This document shows positions 52,381-61,450 of a stretch of DNA of 64,000 nucleotides, in pieces. The stretch is from NCBI GenBank assembly GCA_048594725.1, contig JBMDXA010000115.1:1-64000 (forward strand), written 5' to 3'. The notes under the pieces were generated by a model. It was not told the DNA's origin. It was given only the letters and a program-made list of their open reading frames with translations, and did not search any database. Source of the DNA: JAFDZV01 sp048594725. GTDB taxonomy: Bacteria; Bacteroidota; Ignavibacteria; OLB7. Numbering within the stretch: position 1 is the stretch's first letter; each line of letters opens with the position of its first letter. The translations under genes were made by a program, and so were the position numbers.

Positions 52381-53838
52381 TCACGTCACATTCATCTTCC
52401 GGAGCATCTTCAGCTCCGAGATCTTGACGGTCCTCATCAGCAGAAGCGCGCCGAGCGTGGGCACCAGAACGGCCGGAACCCGCATCCAGAGATCCAGATG
52501 AACGGTGGCAAGGGCGGCCCCCAGCAGCACGGCTGCGGTGGGGAGAAGATTCCCCAGTGCCCTGGCCGCCGAGCGGCGCACCTCATCGCCCACCATCACC
52601 AGCTGGAACAGAACCAGGCAGCAGACGGCCGCCAGCTTCGCATACATCATCCCCATGATCCCCCAGCGGCCGATAATCAGCGTCTCCAGCCCCAGCGCCA
52701 GCACGAAATAGAGGATGGCGCCGTACAGCGTCTGTTTCCGCCTCCCCATCGCCAGCAGGAACTGGTCGAACACGATAACCAGGAAGGTAAGGCCATTGAT
52801 GATGCTGAACATCCGCAAAATATAGGCATCGGCCACATACTCCCGCCCGGCGATCAGCATGATCTGCTCGGAGAACAGGGCGCACATGGCGCAGATACCG
52901 AGCCCCAGCACCCCGATCAGGCGCACCGCCACCGAGATGATGAAATCGAACGAGGAATCGCTGCGGGCCCGGCGGGCATGCTGTGCCACGAGCGGAGCAA
53001 GCCCGAACGCGAGCGTCACCGCCACAAAGCCCAGCCCGATCAGCGGGCGGGTGCCGGCGGTATAGGCGGCGATATCCGCCTTGCTCATGAACCCGTCCAG
53101 CACCAGCGGCTCCAACTGCCCCGAGACCTGCGCCAGCGCCCCCATCAATCCTACCGGCAGCGATGCCAGAAACAACGTGCGGTAATAGCGGGCCGGGATC
53201 TTCTGCCGGAAGAAGCCGCTGCGGCGCAACCGGCTGATCCAGGGAAAGGTCACCGCGACGAAGCCCGGGATGTTGCAGAGCGCGAAGATCAGCGTGACGG
53301 TCATGACGGTGGGCTCGCCATAGTGCCACAAGAGGAACAGCCCGGCCACCCCGAGCAGCATATCGAACACCCCTACCGCCGTCAGAACGTAGGTACGGCC
53401 GCGCAGGCGCCAGAGAATATCGAGGAACTGCCGCAGCCCGGTGGCCTTGGCGCCGAAGATCGACGAGATATAGGCCAGATTGACGAGCCCCAGAAGATCC
53501 CACCTGCCGGCAACCGCCATGATCGCGTTCATCAGGATTCCCACTACCAGCAGCATCCCGGCGCGGAGCGCGAACCCCGCCTTGAACGCCGGCGTGGCCT
53601 CCCCTCCGGCCACCGCCAGACGGGGCATGACCGTGGCAACGAGACCGAAATCGGCAAAGCCGGAGGCGATGGTAATATAGGATATGGCGAGGAAATAGAT
53701 CCCCGATTCCTCCTTGCTCAGCGACCGCAGCACCATGATCTGGAACCCATACGCAGCCAGCGCCCCCACCACCTGCAACGAGACGGTAAGGCCGATGTCA
53801 GCGCCGACACCGAGCATTTTCAGCCGTTTTGAGATCAT
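52381..53838 (-). CDS. Wzx-type polysaccharide flippase
   Basis: The 485-residue protein starts at ATG 53838 and has about 12-14 TM helices in the MOP/polysaccharide biosynthesis pattern ('MVLRSLSKEESGIYFLAISYITIASGFADFG' early, 'GAKATGLRQFLDILWRLRGRTYVLTAVGVFDMLLGVAGLFLLWHYG' in the middle, 'VFDQFLLAMGRRKQTLYGAILYFVLALGLETL' late). It should flip the completed lipid-linked repeat unit to the periplasm. The gene lies 4 bases downstream of the ligase/polymerase gene. A heptamer array begins 3 bases after its stop. Confidence 0.92.
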   Translation of the reverse strand: MISKRLKMLGVGADIGLTVSLQVVGALAAYGFQIMVLRSLSKEESGIYFLAISYITIASGFADFGLVATVMPRLAVAGGEATPAFKAGFALRAGMLLVVGILMNAIMAVAGRWDLLGLVNLAYISSIFGAKATGLRQFLDILWRLRGRTYVLTAVGVFDMLLGVAGLFLLWHYGEPTVMTVTLIFALCNIPGFVAVTFPWISRLRRSGFFRQKIPARYYRTLFLASLPVGLMGALAQVSGQLEPLVLDGFMSKADIAAYTAGTRPLIGLGFVAVTLAFGLAPLVAQHARRARSDSSFDFIISVAVRLIGVLGLGICAMCALFSEQIMLIAGREYVADAYILRMFSIINGLTFLVIVFDQFLLAMGRRKQTLYGAILYFVLALGLETLIIGRWGIMGMMYAKLAAVCCLVLFQLVMVGDEVRRSAARALGNLLPTAAVLLGAALATVHLDLWMRVPAVLVPTLGALLLMRTVKISELKMLRKMNVT

Positions 53839-53842
53839 AGAA

Positions 53843-55324
53843 TCAGGTTCCGGCCGGCACCGCATGCTCCGGCAGCGCACCGTCCGCTACGGCAATCGCC
53901 GCCGGGCTGGCACGCTGGATATAATCGAGGAAGGCCCAGCAGAGCGCCAGGTTCAACGTCGTGGAGACCTGCGCGAGATGGTTGGATGTGAAATGCACGA
54001 TCAGCATGGAGAAGAGATAGCCCACCGTGCCGGCCATCACCGCACGGTTGAACCCGGCATACCGCGACGGGGCGCGCACCAGCAGCCGCGCCAGCGGGTA
54101 CAGCAGCACTCCCATCAGCATCAGCGCCAGGGGAATCCCATACTTGAAGAGCGACCAGATATAGCCGTTGTGCACGAACACGCCGGTGGTGGTCGTGTTG
54201 CTGAGCGGGTCCAGAAAACTGTACTGCACCCCGAAGCCGTTGCCGAGCACCGGGGAGTAGCGTACGTAGCGGTTCAGGATGGTACCGGATTCCACAAGCC
54301 GCGCGTTGAACGAGCGATCGCTGGTGGTGGATGCCACCGACAGCACACGGTTGGCGATGGACTGGCCGATGCTGCTGGCGATCTGCGGAAAGAGCACCAG
54401 CGCCAGCCCCGCCCCCACCACCAGTGCCAGCCCCAGCGCCAGGATCACCCTTCGGCTGTTGCGCCAGGGAACCAGCAGGATCATCACCATCATCGCGAAC
54501 AGCCCGGCCACGATCGGGCCGCGCGAAAAGGAGATCAGCACGGAGATGAGCCCGCCTGCGATGCAGCCGAGCGAGGCAAGACGGAGCCACAATTTGCCGG
54601 CGTAGGCATAGAGCGTGGTCCCCAGCACGAAGAGCGCCATCGAGGTGGATTCGTTCACATTGCTTCGCGATGCGGAGATCTGCCACTGGAACACCGCCTG
54701 GGCAAGACGCTCGCGGTAGGTCATGAACCCGTACGCCCCGTTGATAGCGGCCACGAAGATGAAGAGGACCAGCAGAAAGGCCACATCCTGCCGGGTACGG
54801 AGATATTTCTTCAGCGGGAAATACAGGAGCAGATCGAACACCGGGCCGTACTCCTTTGCGTACAGCAGCAGGCTGCCTCCATGCAGCACGCAGGCGATCA
54901 CGGTAACGATGGTCCCCACCGTCATAAAGCTGAGCAGCAGCAGATCGAACCCGGTCTCCACCAGCCGGCGACGGTGAATACCCACCTCCTTGACCAGCCA
55001 GAGCACCAGCCCTCCCAGCCCCAGCACGATGAACCCCGCCTCGCCGGGGCCGATCGCCTCCTTGGTGGAGTCGATCATCATCATGATATGCCCGGCCACG
55101 GCCATCGTTATCCAGAGGCGCTCGTTGATCCAGACCAGGAACGCCACCGCGGCGAACAGCGGGATCAGCAGAGGCCCGTAGGCGCTGAACTGCGACAGGC
55201 CGGCCATGCCCGGCAGGGCCATCCCGATCAGGATGAGAAGGGCCGAAAGAAGCGCCACCCCCACCCCGCCAACCGGACCGGGAAGCTCCTCGGCCGGCCG
55301 GAACGTGTGGATGCGTGAGGTCAT
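53843..55324 (-). CDS. O-antigen ligase/polymerase family protein (Wzy/WaaL-like)
   Basis: The 493-residue protein has about 10-12 TM helices and a large periplasmic loop near residues 320-370 with 'RSFNARLVESGTILNRYVRYSPVLGNGFGVQY', the conserved Wzy_C region (Arg and 'GNGFG'). Members either polymerise repeat units or ligate chains to lipid A core. In this locus a polymerase is needed and none other is present, so Wzy is the more likely role. It overlaps the wzz-like gene by 4 bases (ATGA) and is followed closely by the flippase gene. Confidence 0.88.
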   Translation of the reverse strand: MTSRIHTFRPAEELPGPVGGVGVALLSALLILIGMALPGMAGLSQFSAYGPLLIPLFAAVAFLVWINERLWITMAVAGHIMMMIDSTKEAIGPGEAGFIVLGLGGLVLWLVKEVGIHRRRLVETGFDLLLLSFMTVGTIVTVIACVLHGGSLLLYAKEYGPVFDLLLYFPLKKYLRTRQDVAFLLVLFIFVAAINGAYGFMTYRERLAQAVFQWQISASRSNVNESTSMALFVLGTTLYAYAGKLWLRLASLGCIAGGLISVLISFSRGPIVAGLFAMMVMILLVPWRNSRRVILALGLALVVGAGLALVLFPQIASSIGQSIANRVLSVASTTSDRSFNARLVESGTILNRYVRYSPVLGNGFGVQYSFLDPLSNTTTTGVFVHNGYIWSLFKYGIPLALMLMGVLLYPLARLLVRAPSRYAGFNRAVMAGTVGYLFSMLIVHFTSNHLAQVSTTLNLALCWAFLDYIQRASPAAIAVADGALPEHAVPAGT

Positions 55325-56634
55325 CCTCCGTGCTCCCGGTTACGGGTCTCCCCGTTCCGGGCATCCCGGGGACGGTCGCCGCCGTTGAGCGCGGCCGGAG
55401 CGCCGGCGTATGCCGGGAGCGAGGCGGTATAACGGCGATAGCGCTTCGCGAAACTTTTGCCGAAGGCCACCGCCGCTATCAGCACATAGCTTATCAGGAA
55501 GGTGCCCAGAAACGCCGAGGCGATGATGATGCTCCGCTGCGGGCGCGCCTTCTTCAGCGGTACCAGCGCGGGGTCCAGCACGTTCAGAATCGGGATGTCC
55601 CGCATCTCCTCGTACTTGGTCTGCTCGTACATCGGCTCCAGCAGCGCCAGCACCTTGGCATTGACCTCGTAATCCTGGCGGATGCGGAGATATTCCACGG
55701 TGGTGGCCGGAAGCTCCTTCAGCGACACCCCCTCCAGCGCCCCGCTTCGGCCGGCCGAAAGGCGGCGGCTCTCCGACTCGGCAAGCCGGAGCGCCTCGTT
55801 GGCCTGGATGGTACGGGGATCATCGGCGCCCAGAGCGCTGCGGAACATCTCGGCGATGCTCCGCTTGGCCGCCACGTTCGCCTCGGCCTCCATCACGGCC
55901 GTGCCGATGATCTTCGACTGCGATTCCGGATCATACAGCTTGCTCTGCTGCATGAACTGCTGAAGCTGCAGGCCGAGCTTCTCCTGCGCCGCGCGGGTGG
56001 CCTCGTAGCGGTCCCCCACATACCTGGTAAGCGGCTCGGACTCGCGCCGGTTCAGTTCGCGCGCCAGGCCGTTCGTATAGTAGATCACATCGTTGGCAAT
56101 CGCGGCGGCCCGCTTCGGGTCGGTATCATACACCAGCACCGTGATAGGCCCCTCCGGGGAGATATCGACGATGATCTTCTCGTTCAGCGCGCCGTACATC
56201 ATATCGTAGCGGCCGGCCGGAATCTCGTAGACCTTGTACAGATCGTACTTGGCTACGAGCGAATCGTACAGCGGCTGGCTGGTGATAAGCACCGATTTGG
56301 AATACCCGGCATCCCCTCCTGCCTTGCCGACGAGCTTGGAGAGCCCGAAATCCTTCAGCGTCGAGGACATCCCCCCCACCAGGTTGTCCAGCGGCGTGCC
56401 CGACTTGTTCGGCGGCAGCGCCCGTACCGATGCCAGGTATTCCGGCTGAACCGCAAGGAAGACATAGGCACCCACCCCGGCGGTGACCAGCACCGCTATC
56501 AGCAGCACCCATTTCCAGGTGCGCCGCAACAACGTATACTGCTCGAACAGGAGCACCTGCCCATGAGGCTGCATCCCATCAACCTGCCGGTCGATGGTGA
56601 TCTCCTCACGCCTGATCATTTCTTGACGTATCAT
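55321..56634 (-). CDS. Wzz-type chain-length determinant (polysaccharide co-polymerase)
   Basis: The 437-residue protein has a TM near residues 41-60 ('WKWVLLIAVLVTAGVGAYVFL'), a long periplasmic helical region ('ELNRRESEPLTRYVGDRYEATRAAQEKLGLQLQQFMQQSKL' and 'AALGADDPRTIQANEALRLAESESRRL'-type coiled coil) and a second TM near 385-405 ('RSIIIASAFLGTFLISYVLIAAVAFG'). The pattern is that of PCP proteins that set polysaccharide length. There is no C-terminal tyrosine-kinase domain: it ends in about 45 charged residues. It is the first gene of a wzz-wzy-wzx overlapping set. Confidence 0.9.
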   Translation of the reverse strand: MIRQEMIRREEITIDRQVDGMQPHGQVLLFEQYTLLRRTWKWVLLIAVLVTAGVGAYVFLAVQPEYLASVRALPPNKSGTPLDNLVGGMSSTLKDFGLSKLVGKAGGDAGYSKSVLITSQPLYDSLVAKYDLYKVYEIPAGRYDMMYGALNEKIIVDISPEGPITVLVYDTDPKRAAAIANDVIYYTNGLARELNRRESEPLTRYVGDRYEATRAAQEKLGLQLQQFMQQSKLYDPESQSKIIGTAVMEAEANVAAKRSIAEMFRSALGADDPRTIQANEALRLAESESRRLSAGRSGALEGVSLKELPATTVEYLRIRQDYEVNAKVLALLEPMYEQTKYEEMRDIPILNVLDPALVPLKKARPQRSIIIASAFLGTFLISYVLIAAVAFGKSFAKRYRRYTASLPAYAGAPAALNGGDRPRDARNGETRNREHGG

Positions 56635-56644
56635 GTGCGTAGTA

Positions 56645-56673
56645 CTTAGATCCTAGAGCTTAGTGCTTGGTTC
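56645..56673. repeat. TAGTACTTAG-type short repeat before the wzz-like start
   Basis: TAGTACTTAGATCCTAGAGC and GCTTAGTGCTTGG; similar to 28262-28290 before dppC. Both lie within 15 bases of a start codon. Confidence 0.4.
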
Positions 56674-56687
56674 GCCACCACGAGATG

Positions 56688-56857
56688 CGCGGTCAGTACG
56701 CGGGCTTCGCCCGCTGTGAGTAGTCCGTAGTCGTTGTTTCTGGAATACCCCGGCAATCATAGCCATGAGATTTTCCCTGTAACGGCGATGGAGCACTGAC
56801 TACGAACAGCGGACGTTCTTCCTCAATCGAAAATCGTCAATCCAAAATCGAACATCC
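56688..56857 (-). repeat. Heptamer array with a partial composite element
   Basis: Minus strand after TAG 56858: GATGTTC GATTTTG GATTGAC GATTTTC GATTGAGGAAGAAC, then GTCCGCTG, an unmatched centre, AACGACTACGGACTACTCAC and AGCGGGCGAAGCCCGCG with TACTGACC. The heptamers are 56823-56857. It is a diverged copy of the element at 40150 and 46167. Confidence 0.72.
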
Positions 56858-58582
56858 CTACATCGCCCCCACGCGCAGGCCGAACTGGAGCTGCGTATCG
56901 CTCAGGGTCTCCTCCTGGCGCCGGGTTTCATCGCGCAGGAAGATCAGGCGGAGATAGATATTACGGATGGGCTCGTAGTCCACTTCCAGACGGGCCCTCA
57001 GAAGGGTTTCGGGGCTGCCGTCCAGAAACGTGACGGTTTCCGGATCGATCCCGCCACGGCGGGTCTGGCGAACATCGCCGCCGGCATTGTACAGGAGGCT
57101 ATCGCCAGTGTTAGACGAATTCCTCCCGATGATATTCGCTCCATGCTCCCCGAAGCCCACCGTGCCCCGAATCCGCAGGTTCGGCATCGGCACCACCGCC
57201 AGCCTCCCCTCTACCAGATGGGAGTTCGGCTGGAGCCCCGCGCCGGCCAGAATGGCCCCATGATGCGTATAGGCGTTCTCGGCGTTGAAATGGCTGAACA
57301 CGTACGGTTCCAGGCGGGTATAGGAGACTCCCAGATCCACCGCATCGACCGGGAAGGCGATGGCCCGCGCCGCCAGGCGCCATGCGCTCTTGTTTCCCCA
57401 GAAGCCGTCGCCGATAAAGGAGAACCGGAGATCGTCCAGCATCAGCTCCCCCTCCAGAAACAGCCGCTCGGCCGGAGCGATGCTCAGCGCCATATACATA
57501 TTGGCGTTATCGCGGTCGCGCAGATACTGCTCCTGCGACTTCATAAAAAGAAAGGGGTTCAGATAACCCAGCTCGAATCCCCGTCCCTGATACACCACCG
57601 ACTCCCCTATCGCCCCCCGTATCCCGGCGAAGGGACCGAACGTGAGGAGATGGGCGGCCACATATTTCTGCGGGATCTCCAGGAACGGTCCTCCCGGACC
57701 GCTGCCGGCATCCCCGAGAAGCGCCGCGTGCACATGGGTGAACGCGAAGCGTTCCACCCGCGCGCCAACGCGGAGATAATCATAATTCGAAGGAAGGCGC
57801 GAGCCGAGCAGCAGGCTCTCCTCCAGCCCGCCGCCGAGCTGAATGCGTTCATGGCCGATCTCCGCCGCCACCACATCGAAATCGGCGCGGAGGTGGGCAT
57901 CGGCAAGAAGGATATCGCGGCCGTAGGCGGTGACATTGTAGGAGCCGCTGCCGGCGATACGGGGATCGCGGGCGGCAAGCGCGCTATCGCCGGCCACGGT
58001 GCCATTGGTGATGCGCGCGGAAAACCCGAAATGATCCGCCAGCGTCCCCCGGAGCTGCACCCCGCCACGGACGATGAGGGCGGCATCGGAAGAGGAGGGA
58101 TCGGCCCGCAGATCGGCGTCCAGCACCGGCTCCAGCACCGCATGGATTCCCCGGCCCGGATCATGATGCTCGGCGATGGCAAGCGGATGCCCGGCAAACG
58201 GATCGCCGTAGATGACGCGGGAGCTATCGGAGGTGGGGATGAAGACGGCCGTGGGGGTCTCCCCGGTATCGGCCGCAAGCTCGGCGCGGTAATACTCGGC
58301 CTGCTCGCGCAGAGCGGCCGGCAGAGCCGCATCGCGGGCGGCCTCTCCCAGCAGGCGCAGGGCAAGCCCCCGAGAGACCGGAAGATGCTCGCGCGGAAAC
58401 TCCGGGATGGCTCCGTACTCGTACAGCCGTATCAGGGCCCAGGTGGCCGGATGCTCCGCCGGAAGCAATTCGCTCTGCGCCATCACCCCCGCCGGGAGGG
58501 CGCAGACAAGCAGCAGAGCCGCTGCGGCACGGCGCGCAGCAGCACCGAACAAGCCGGCGCCGGTATGGTGGGGATGGGTCAT
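56858..58582 (-). CDS. Wzi-like outer-membrane capsule-assembly protein
   Basis: The 574-residue protein has a signal peptide ('AAAALLLVCALPAGVMAQ') and many amphipathic strands in the second part, ending 'QFGLRVGAM'. The central part ('GRGFELGYLNPFLFMKSQEQYLRDRDNANMYMALSIAPAERLFLEGELMLDDL') matches the pattern of Wzi/capsule-assembly family barrels found next to Wza-like genes in FCB polysaccharide loci. It probably helps surface attachment or export of the polysaccharide. Start ATG 58582 overlaps the Wza-like stop by 4 bases. The family call is from pattern and context and not from a definitive motif. Confidence 0.75.
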   Translation of the reverse strand: MTHPHHTGAGLFGAAARRAAAALLLVCALPAGVMAQSELLPAEHPATWALIRLYEYGAIPEFPREHLPVSRGLALRLLGEAARDAALPAALREQAEYYRAELAADTGETPTAVFIPTSDSSRVIYGDPFAGHPLAIAEHHDPGRGIHAVLEPVLDADLRADPSSSDAALIVRGGVQLRGTLADHFGFSARITNGTVAGDSALAARDPRIAGSGSYNVTAYGRDILLADAHLRADFDVVAAEIGHERIQLGGGLEESLLLGSRLPSNYDYLRVGARVERFAFTHVHAALLGDAGSGPGGPFLEIPQKYVAAHLLTFGPFAGIRGAIGESVVYQGRGFELGYLNPFLFMKSQEQYLRDRDNANMYMALSIAPAERLFLEGELMLDDLRFSFIGDGFWGNKSAWRLAARAIAFPVDAVDLGVSYTRLEPYVFSHFNAENAYTHHGAILAGAGLQPNSHLVEGRLAVVPMPNLRIRGTVGFGEHGANIIGRNSSNTGDSLLYNAGGDVRQTRRGGIDPETVTFLDGSPETLLRARLEVDYEPIRNIYLRLIFLRDETRRQEETLSDTQLQFGLRVGAM

Positions 58583-60345
58583 TTATCGAAGTTCTGCACG
58601 AAGAAGTAGATGGTCGATGCAAGCGAGACCACGCTGGAGGTGATCGCGATGATCGTATTGGCATTCTCCAGCGCCGTGCGCGGCGGCACATCGCGCTCGC
58701 CGGGAACGTAGATCTCATCACCGGCGCGGATCTCGGTCTCATCCGGGTCCTGCCAGATCGAGGTGGCATATTTCAGCACCTGCACGCGGCTCTCCACGGC
58801 CGCCTCGGTGAACCCGCCGGCCATATCGATATAGGCCTCGTAGCTTCCTCCCGGCAGGAACGGCACCCATCCCGGCTTGTTGACGCGCCCGCGCACGAAC
58901 ACCTGGCGGGGGCTGGTGGGGATCACGATCTCATCGCCGCTCTCCAGGGCCACATCACGCCCCCGGTTTCCCCGCTCGAAGATCTCCACGAAATCGGCCG
59001 AGACGCGGTCGTGCTGGTTCTCCAGATCGTACTTCAGGCGGGTGGTATCATCGAGCGTGAGGGTGCTGGTGGACATCACCGCCCCCGGATCGGTATCGCG
59101 GAGATCGCGCCGGTACTGCTGCTGCGATCTGGTGCGCCGTATGAACGCACCGTTGAGCGAGGCATCGGAGCGGAACCCGCCGGCAAGCTGGATCACATCG
59201 GAGAGCGTGGTGGTGCCGGGCACGATCGGATAGGTGGATGGGCGCTCCACCTCCCCCACCACCGATACCACCCCGAGCCCGGCGGCACCGGCGACGGCAT
59301 TGGGGCTGGAGGCCACCACCAGCTGATCCCCCGGCTGCAGCGGCACGGCGGCCAGAGCGGCGCTATCGGAGAGATCGAGCTGGATCTGCGTTACGCTCCC
59401 CCCGGACACCCGGTTGATATAGGCCTCGGCCGGAGCGTTTTCATCGCGCGCGCCGTTGGCAAGACGCACCAGCATCAGAGCATTGTCGCCGGGGCTGTAG
59501 GGCATCACCGCGGGGGAATTCACCGCCCCGGAGACCCCCACCCTGGGCACCGAAAGATCGGCCGGGTGAACGATCACTTCATCCCCCTCGCGCAGTGTGG
59601 GATTGTCGGCCTCGGCGCCCAGCGCGCGATAGCGGAGAAGATCGATACGCTGGGAACGGCCGTTGTTATGCCGGAGCGTCACCCAGCGCCGCTCCATCAG
59701 GCCGCTGGCAAGTCCCCCCCGTTCCCGCTGCGCCCCTTCGGCAAGGCGGCCCCGCTCCTTCAGCAGCAGCGCCCGCTGTTCTATCGGAAGCTCCTCGCTG
59801 ATCCTGCTGGCAAGATCTATCGCGGTGGTAACCCGGTCGGCGGCGGTAAGCACCATCCTTCCGGGGCTCACCACGTCGCCGCTGACGGTGACGTAGATCG
59901 AGCGGGGTTTCACCAGCGCCACCGTAACGTTCCGGTAGGAGGAGGAGCGGGCGCGATAGAGGGAATCCACCGTGCGCCGGAGGGAGGCCAGGGTCATGCC
60001 GCGCACATCCAGCAGGGCGAAGCCGCGCGGCAGCAGGAGCGTGTTATCCAGCCCCACCACCAGCGGAAACTCCCCCGGCTCTATCAGCGGCAGCGACAGA
60101 ACAAGCTGATCGTTGGGACCGAGACGGTAGGTTTCGGCATCGATCGGCCGTTCGATGGGGGGAAGCTGGCCTGTAGAGGAAGATGTGGCCGGCGACCGTT
60201 CCGCCCTGAAGATCGAGGTCTCGTCCTGGGTTCTCGATCCGGTGGAAACCGGCTGAGCATGCAGAGAGAACGGAACAACGACGAGCAGCAATAAAAGCAG
60301 CCGCCCCCGCACCCCGGAGAGGGATCGGAAGGAAAAAAATGGCAT
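58579..60345 (-). CDS. Polysaccharide export protein with SLBB domains (Wza-like)
   Basis: The 588-residue protein has a signal peptide ('LLLLLLVVVPFSLHAQ'). The poly-export domain is near residues 70-155 ('YRLGPNDQLVLSLPLIEPGEFPLVVG', 'YRNVTVALVKPRSIYVTVSGDVVSPGRMVL'). Three or more SLBB segments follow ('VPRVGVSGAVNSPAVMPYSPGDNALMLVRLANG', 'VVSVVGEVERPSTYPIVPGTTTLSDVIQLAGGF', 'QVFVRGRVNKPGWVPFLPGGSYEAYIDMAGGF'). A C-terminal TM ('IIAITSSVVSLASTIYFFV') ends the chain, as in Wza-like outer-membrane channels. It forms the export pore across the envelope. Confidence 0.92.
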   Translation of the reverse strand: MPFFSFRSLSGVRGRLLLLLLVVVPFSLHAQPVSTGSRTQDETSIFRAERSPATSSSTGQLPPIERPIDAETYRLGPNDQLVLSLPLIEPGEFPLVVGLDNTLLLPRGFALLDVRGMTLASLRRTVDSLYRARSSSYRNVTVALVKPRSIYVTVSGDVVSPGRMVLTAADRVTTAIDLASRISEELPIEQRALLLKERGRLAEGAQRERGGLASGLMERRWVTLRHNNGRSQRIDLLRYRALGAEADNPTLREGDEVIVHPADLSVPRVGVSGAVNSPAVMPYSPGDNALMLVRLANGARDENAPAEAYINRVSGGSVTQIQLDLSDSAALAAVPLQPGDQLVVASSPNAVAGAAGLGVVSVVGEVERPSTYPIVPGTTTLSDVIQLAGGFRSDASLNGAFIRRTRSQQQYRRDLRDTDPGAVMSTSTLTLDDTTRLKYDLENQHDRVSADFVEIFERGNRGRDVALESGDEIVIPTSPRQVFVRGRVNKPGWVPFLPGGSYEAYIDMAGGFTEAAVESRVQVLKYATSIWQDPDETEIRAGDEIYVPGERDVPPRTALENANTIIAITSSVVSLASTIYFFVQNFDK

Positions 60346-60352
60346 TACAAGC

Positions 60353-61450
60353 TTACGAATGTGTTACCTGCCCGAGAAACTGAACGATAGTCCTGACGAT
60401 TCTGCCGGCGGCCTCCCCATCCCACAGAGGGGGAACCGCTCCGCGCGTTCCGGCCGATGCGCCGGAAGCGATCCGCTCCACCGCATCGCGTACCATCAGC
60501 GGCTCGACGCCCACCAGACGGTTGGTTCCCTGCTCCACGGTAGAGGGGCGCTCGGTGCTCTCGCGGAGGGTAAGGCAGGGAACGCCCAGCCATGTGGTCT
60601 CCTCCTGCACCCCGCCGGAATCGGTGATGACCCCTTTGGAGCTTCGCACCATCTCCACGAACTCGCGGTAGCCGGCCGGCGGGAGAAGCTCCCAGCGGCC
60701 GCCGGAGACCAAGCGATCGTAATCGCCGGTGGCACGCAGCGCCGACTCGGTTCTCGGGTGCACCGGGAAACGGATCTTCAGATCCCCCGCCCCGGTCTCG
60801 ATGGCATCCAGCAGCCTGCGAAGCATCACCGGATCATCCACATTGCTCGGGCGGTGGAGCGTCAGCACCAGATAGCCCTCCCCGGTCTCGGCATCGCCCA
60901 GCGTGGCGCAGAGCTTCGCCAGCGAATCGATCATCGTATTGCCGACCAGATGAACCGATTCCGGGCGGACCCCCTCCAGCAGAAGGTTGCGCCGCCCGCT
61001 CTCCTCGGTAACGAAATACAGGTCGGTGATCGAATCGGTGACGATCCGGTTGATCTCCTCCGGCATGCGGCGATCGTAGCTGCGCAGCCCCGCCTCCACA
61101 TGGGCCAGCGGGATGCCGAGCTTCTTGGCGACGATCCCGGCGGCGAGCGTGGAATTGACGTCCCCATAAACAACAACAAGCGATGGCTTCTCCGCAAGGC
61201 AAACTTTTTCGAACTCCACCATCACCTTCGCCGTCTGCGCGCCGTGCGATCCGGAGCCCACGTTCAGGTAGAGATCGGGGCGCCCCATGCCGAGATCCTG
61301 GAAGAAGACGTCGGACATGTTCGGGTCGTAATGCTGCCCGGTATGCACCATCAGATGGCGCACCGAGGGGATACGCTCGAACGCATGCTTCACCGGCGCG
61401 GCCTTCATGAAATTGGGGCGCGCGCCCACCACCGAGATTATCGTGTGCAC
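60353..61450 (-). CDS. wecB: UDP-N-acetylglucosamine 2-epimerase
   Basis: The 365-residue GT-B-fold enzyme interconverts UDP-GlcNAc and UDP-ManNAc. It has 'VVGARPNFMKAAPV' at the start, 'GDVNSTLAAGIVAKKLGIPLAHVEAGLRSYDRRMPEEINRIVTD' (catalytic His/Glu region), and the C-terminal 'GVITDSGGVQEETTWLGVPCLTLRESTERP'. Length fits the family (about 370). It overlaps the dehydrogenase gene by 13 bases. Epimerase plus dehydrogenase normally produce UDP-ManNAcA, so the polysaccharide probably contains N-acetylmannosaminuronic acid. Confidence 0.95.
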   Translation of the reverse strand: MHTIISVVGARPNFMKAAPVKHAFERIPSVRHLMVHTGQHYDPNMSDVFFQDLGMGRPDLYLNVGSGSHGAQTAKVMVEFEKVCLAEKPSLVVVYGDVNSTLAAGIVAKKLGIPLAHVEAGLRSYDRRMPEEINRIVTDSITDLYFVTEESGRRNLLLEGVRPESVHLVGNTMIDSLAKLCATLGDAETGEGYLVLTLHRPSNVDDPVMLRRLLDAIETGAGDLKIRFPVHPRTESALRATGDYDRLVSGGRWELLPPAGYREFVEMVRSSKGVITDSGGVQEETTWLGVPCLTLRESTERPSTVEQGTNRLVGVEPLMVRDAVERIASGASAGTRGAVPPLWDGEAAGRIVRTIVQFLGQVTHS

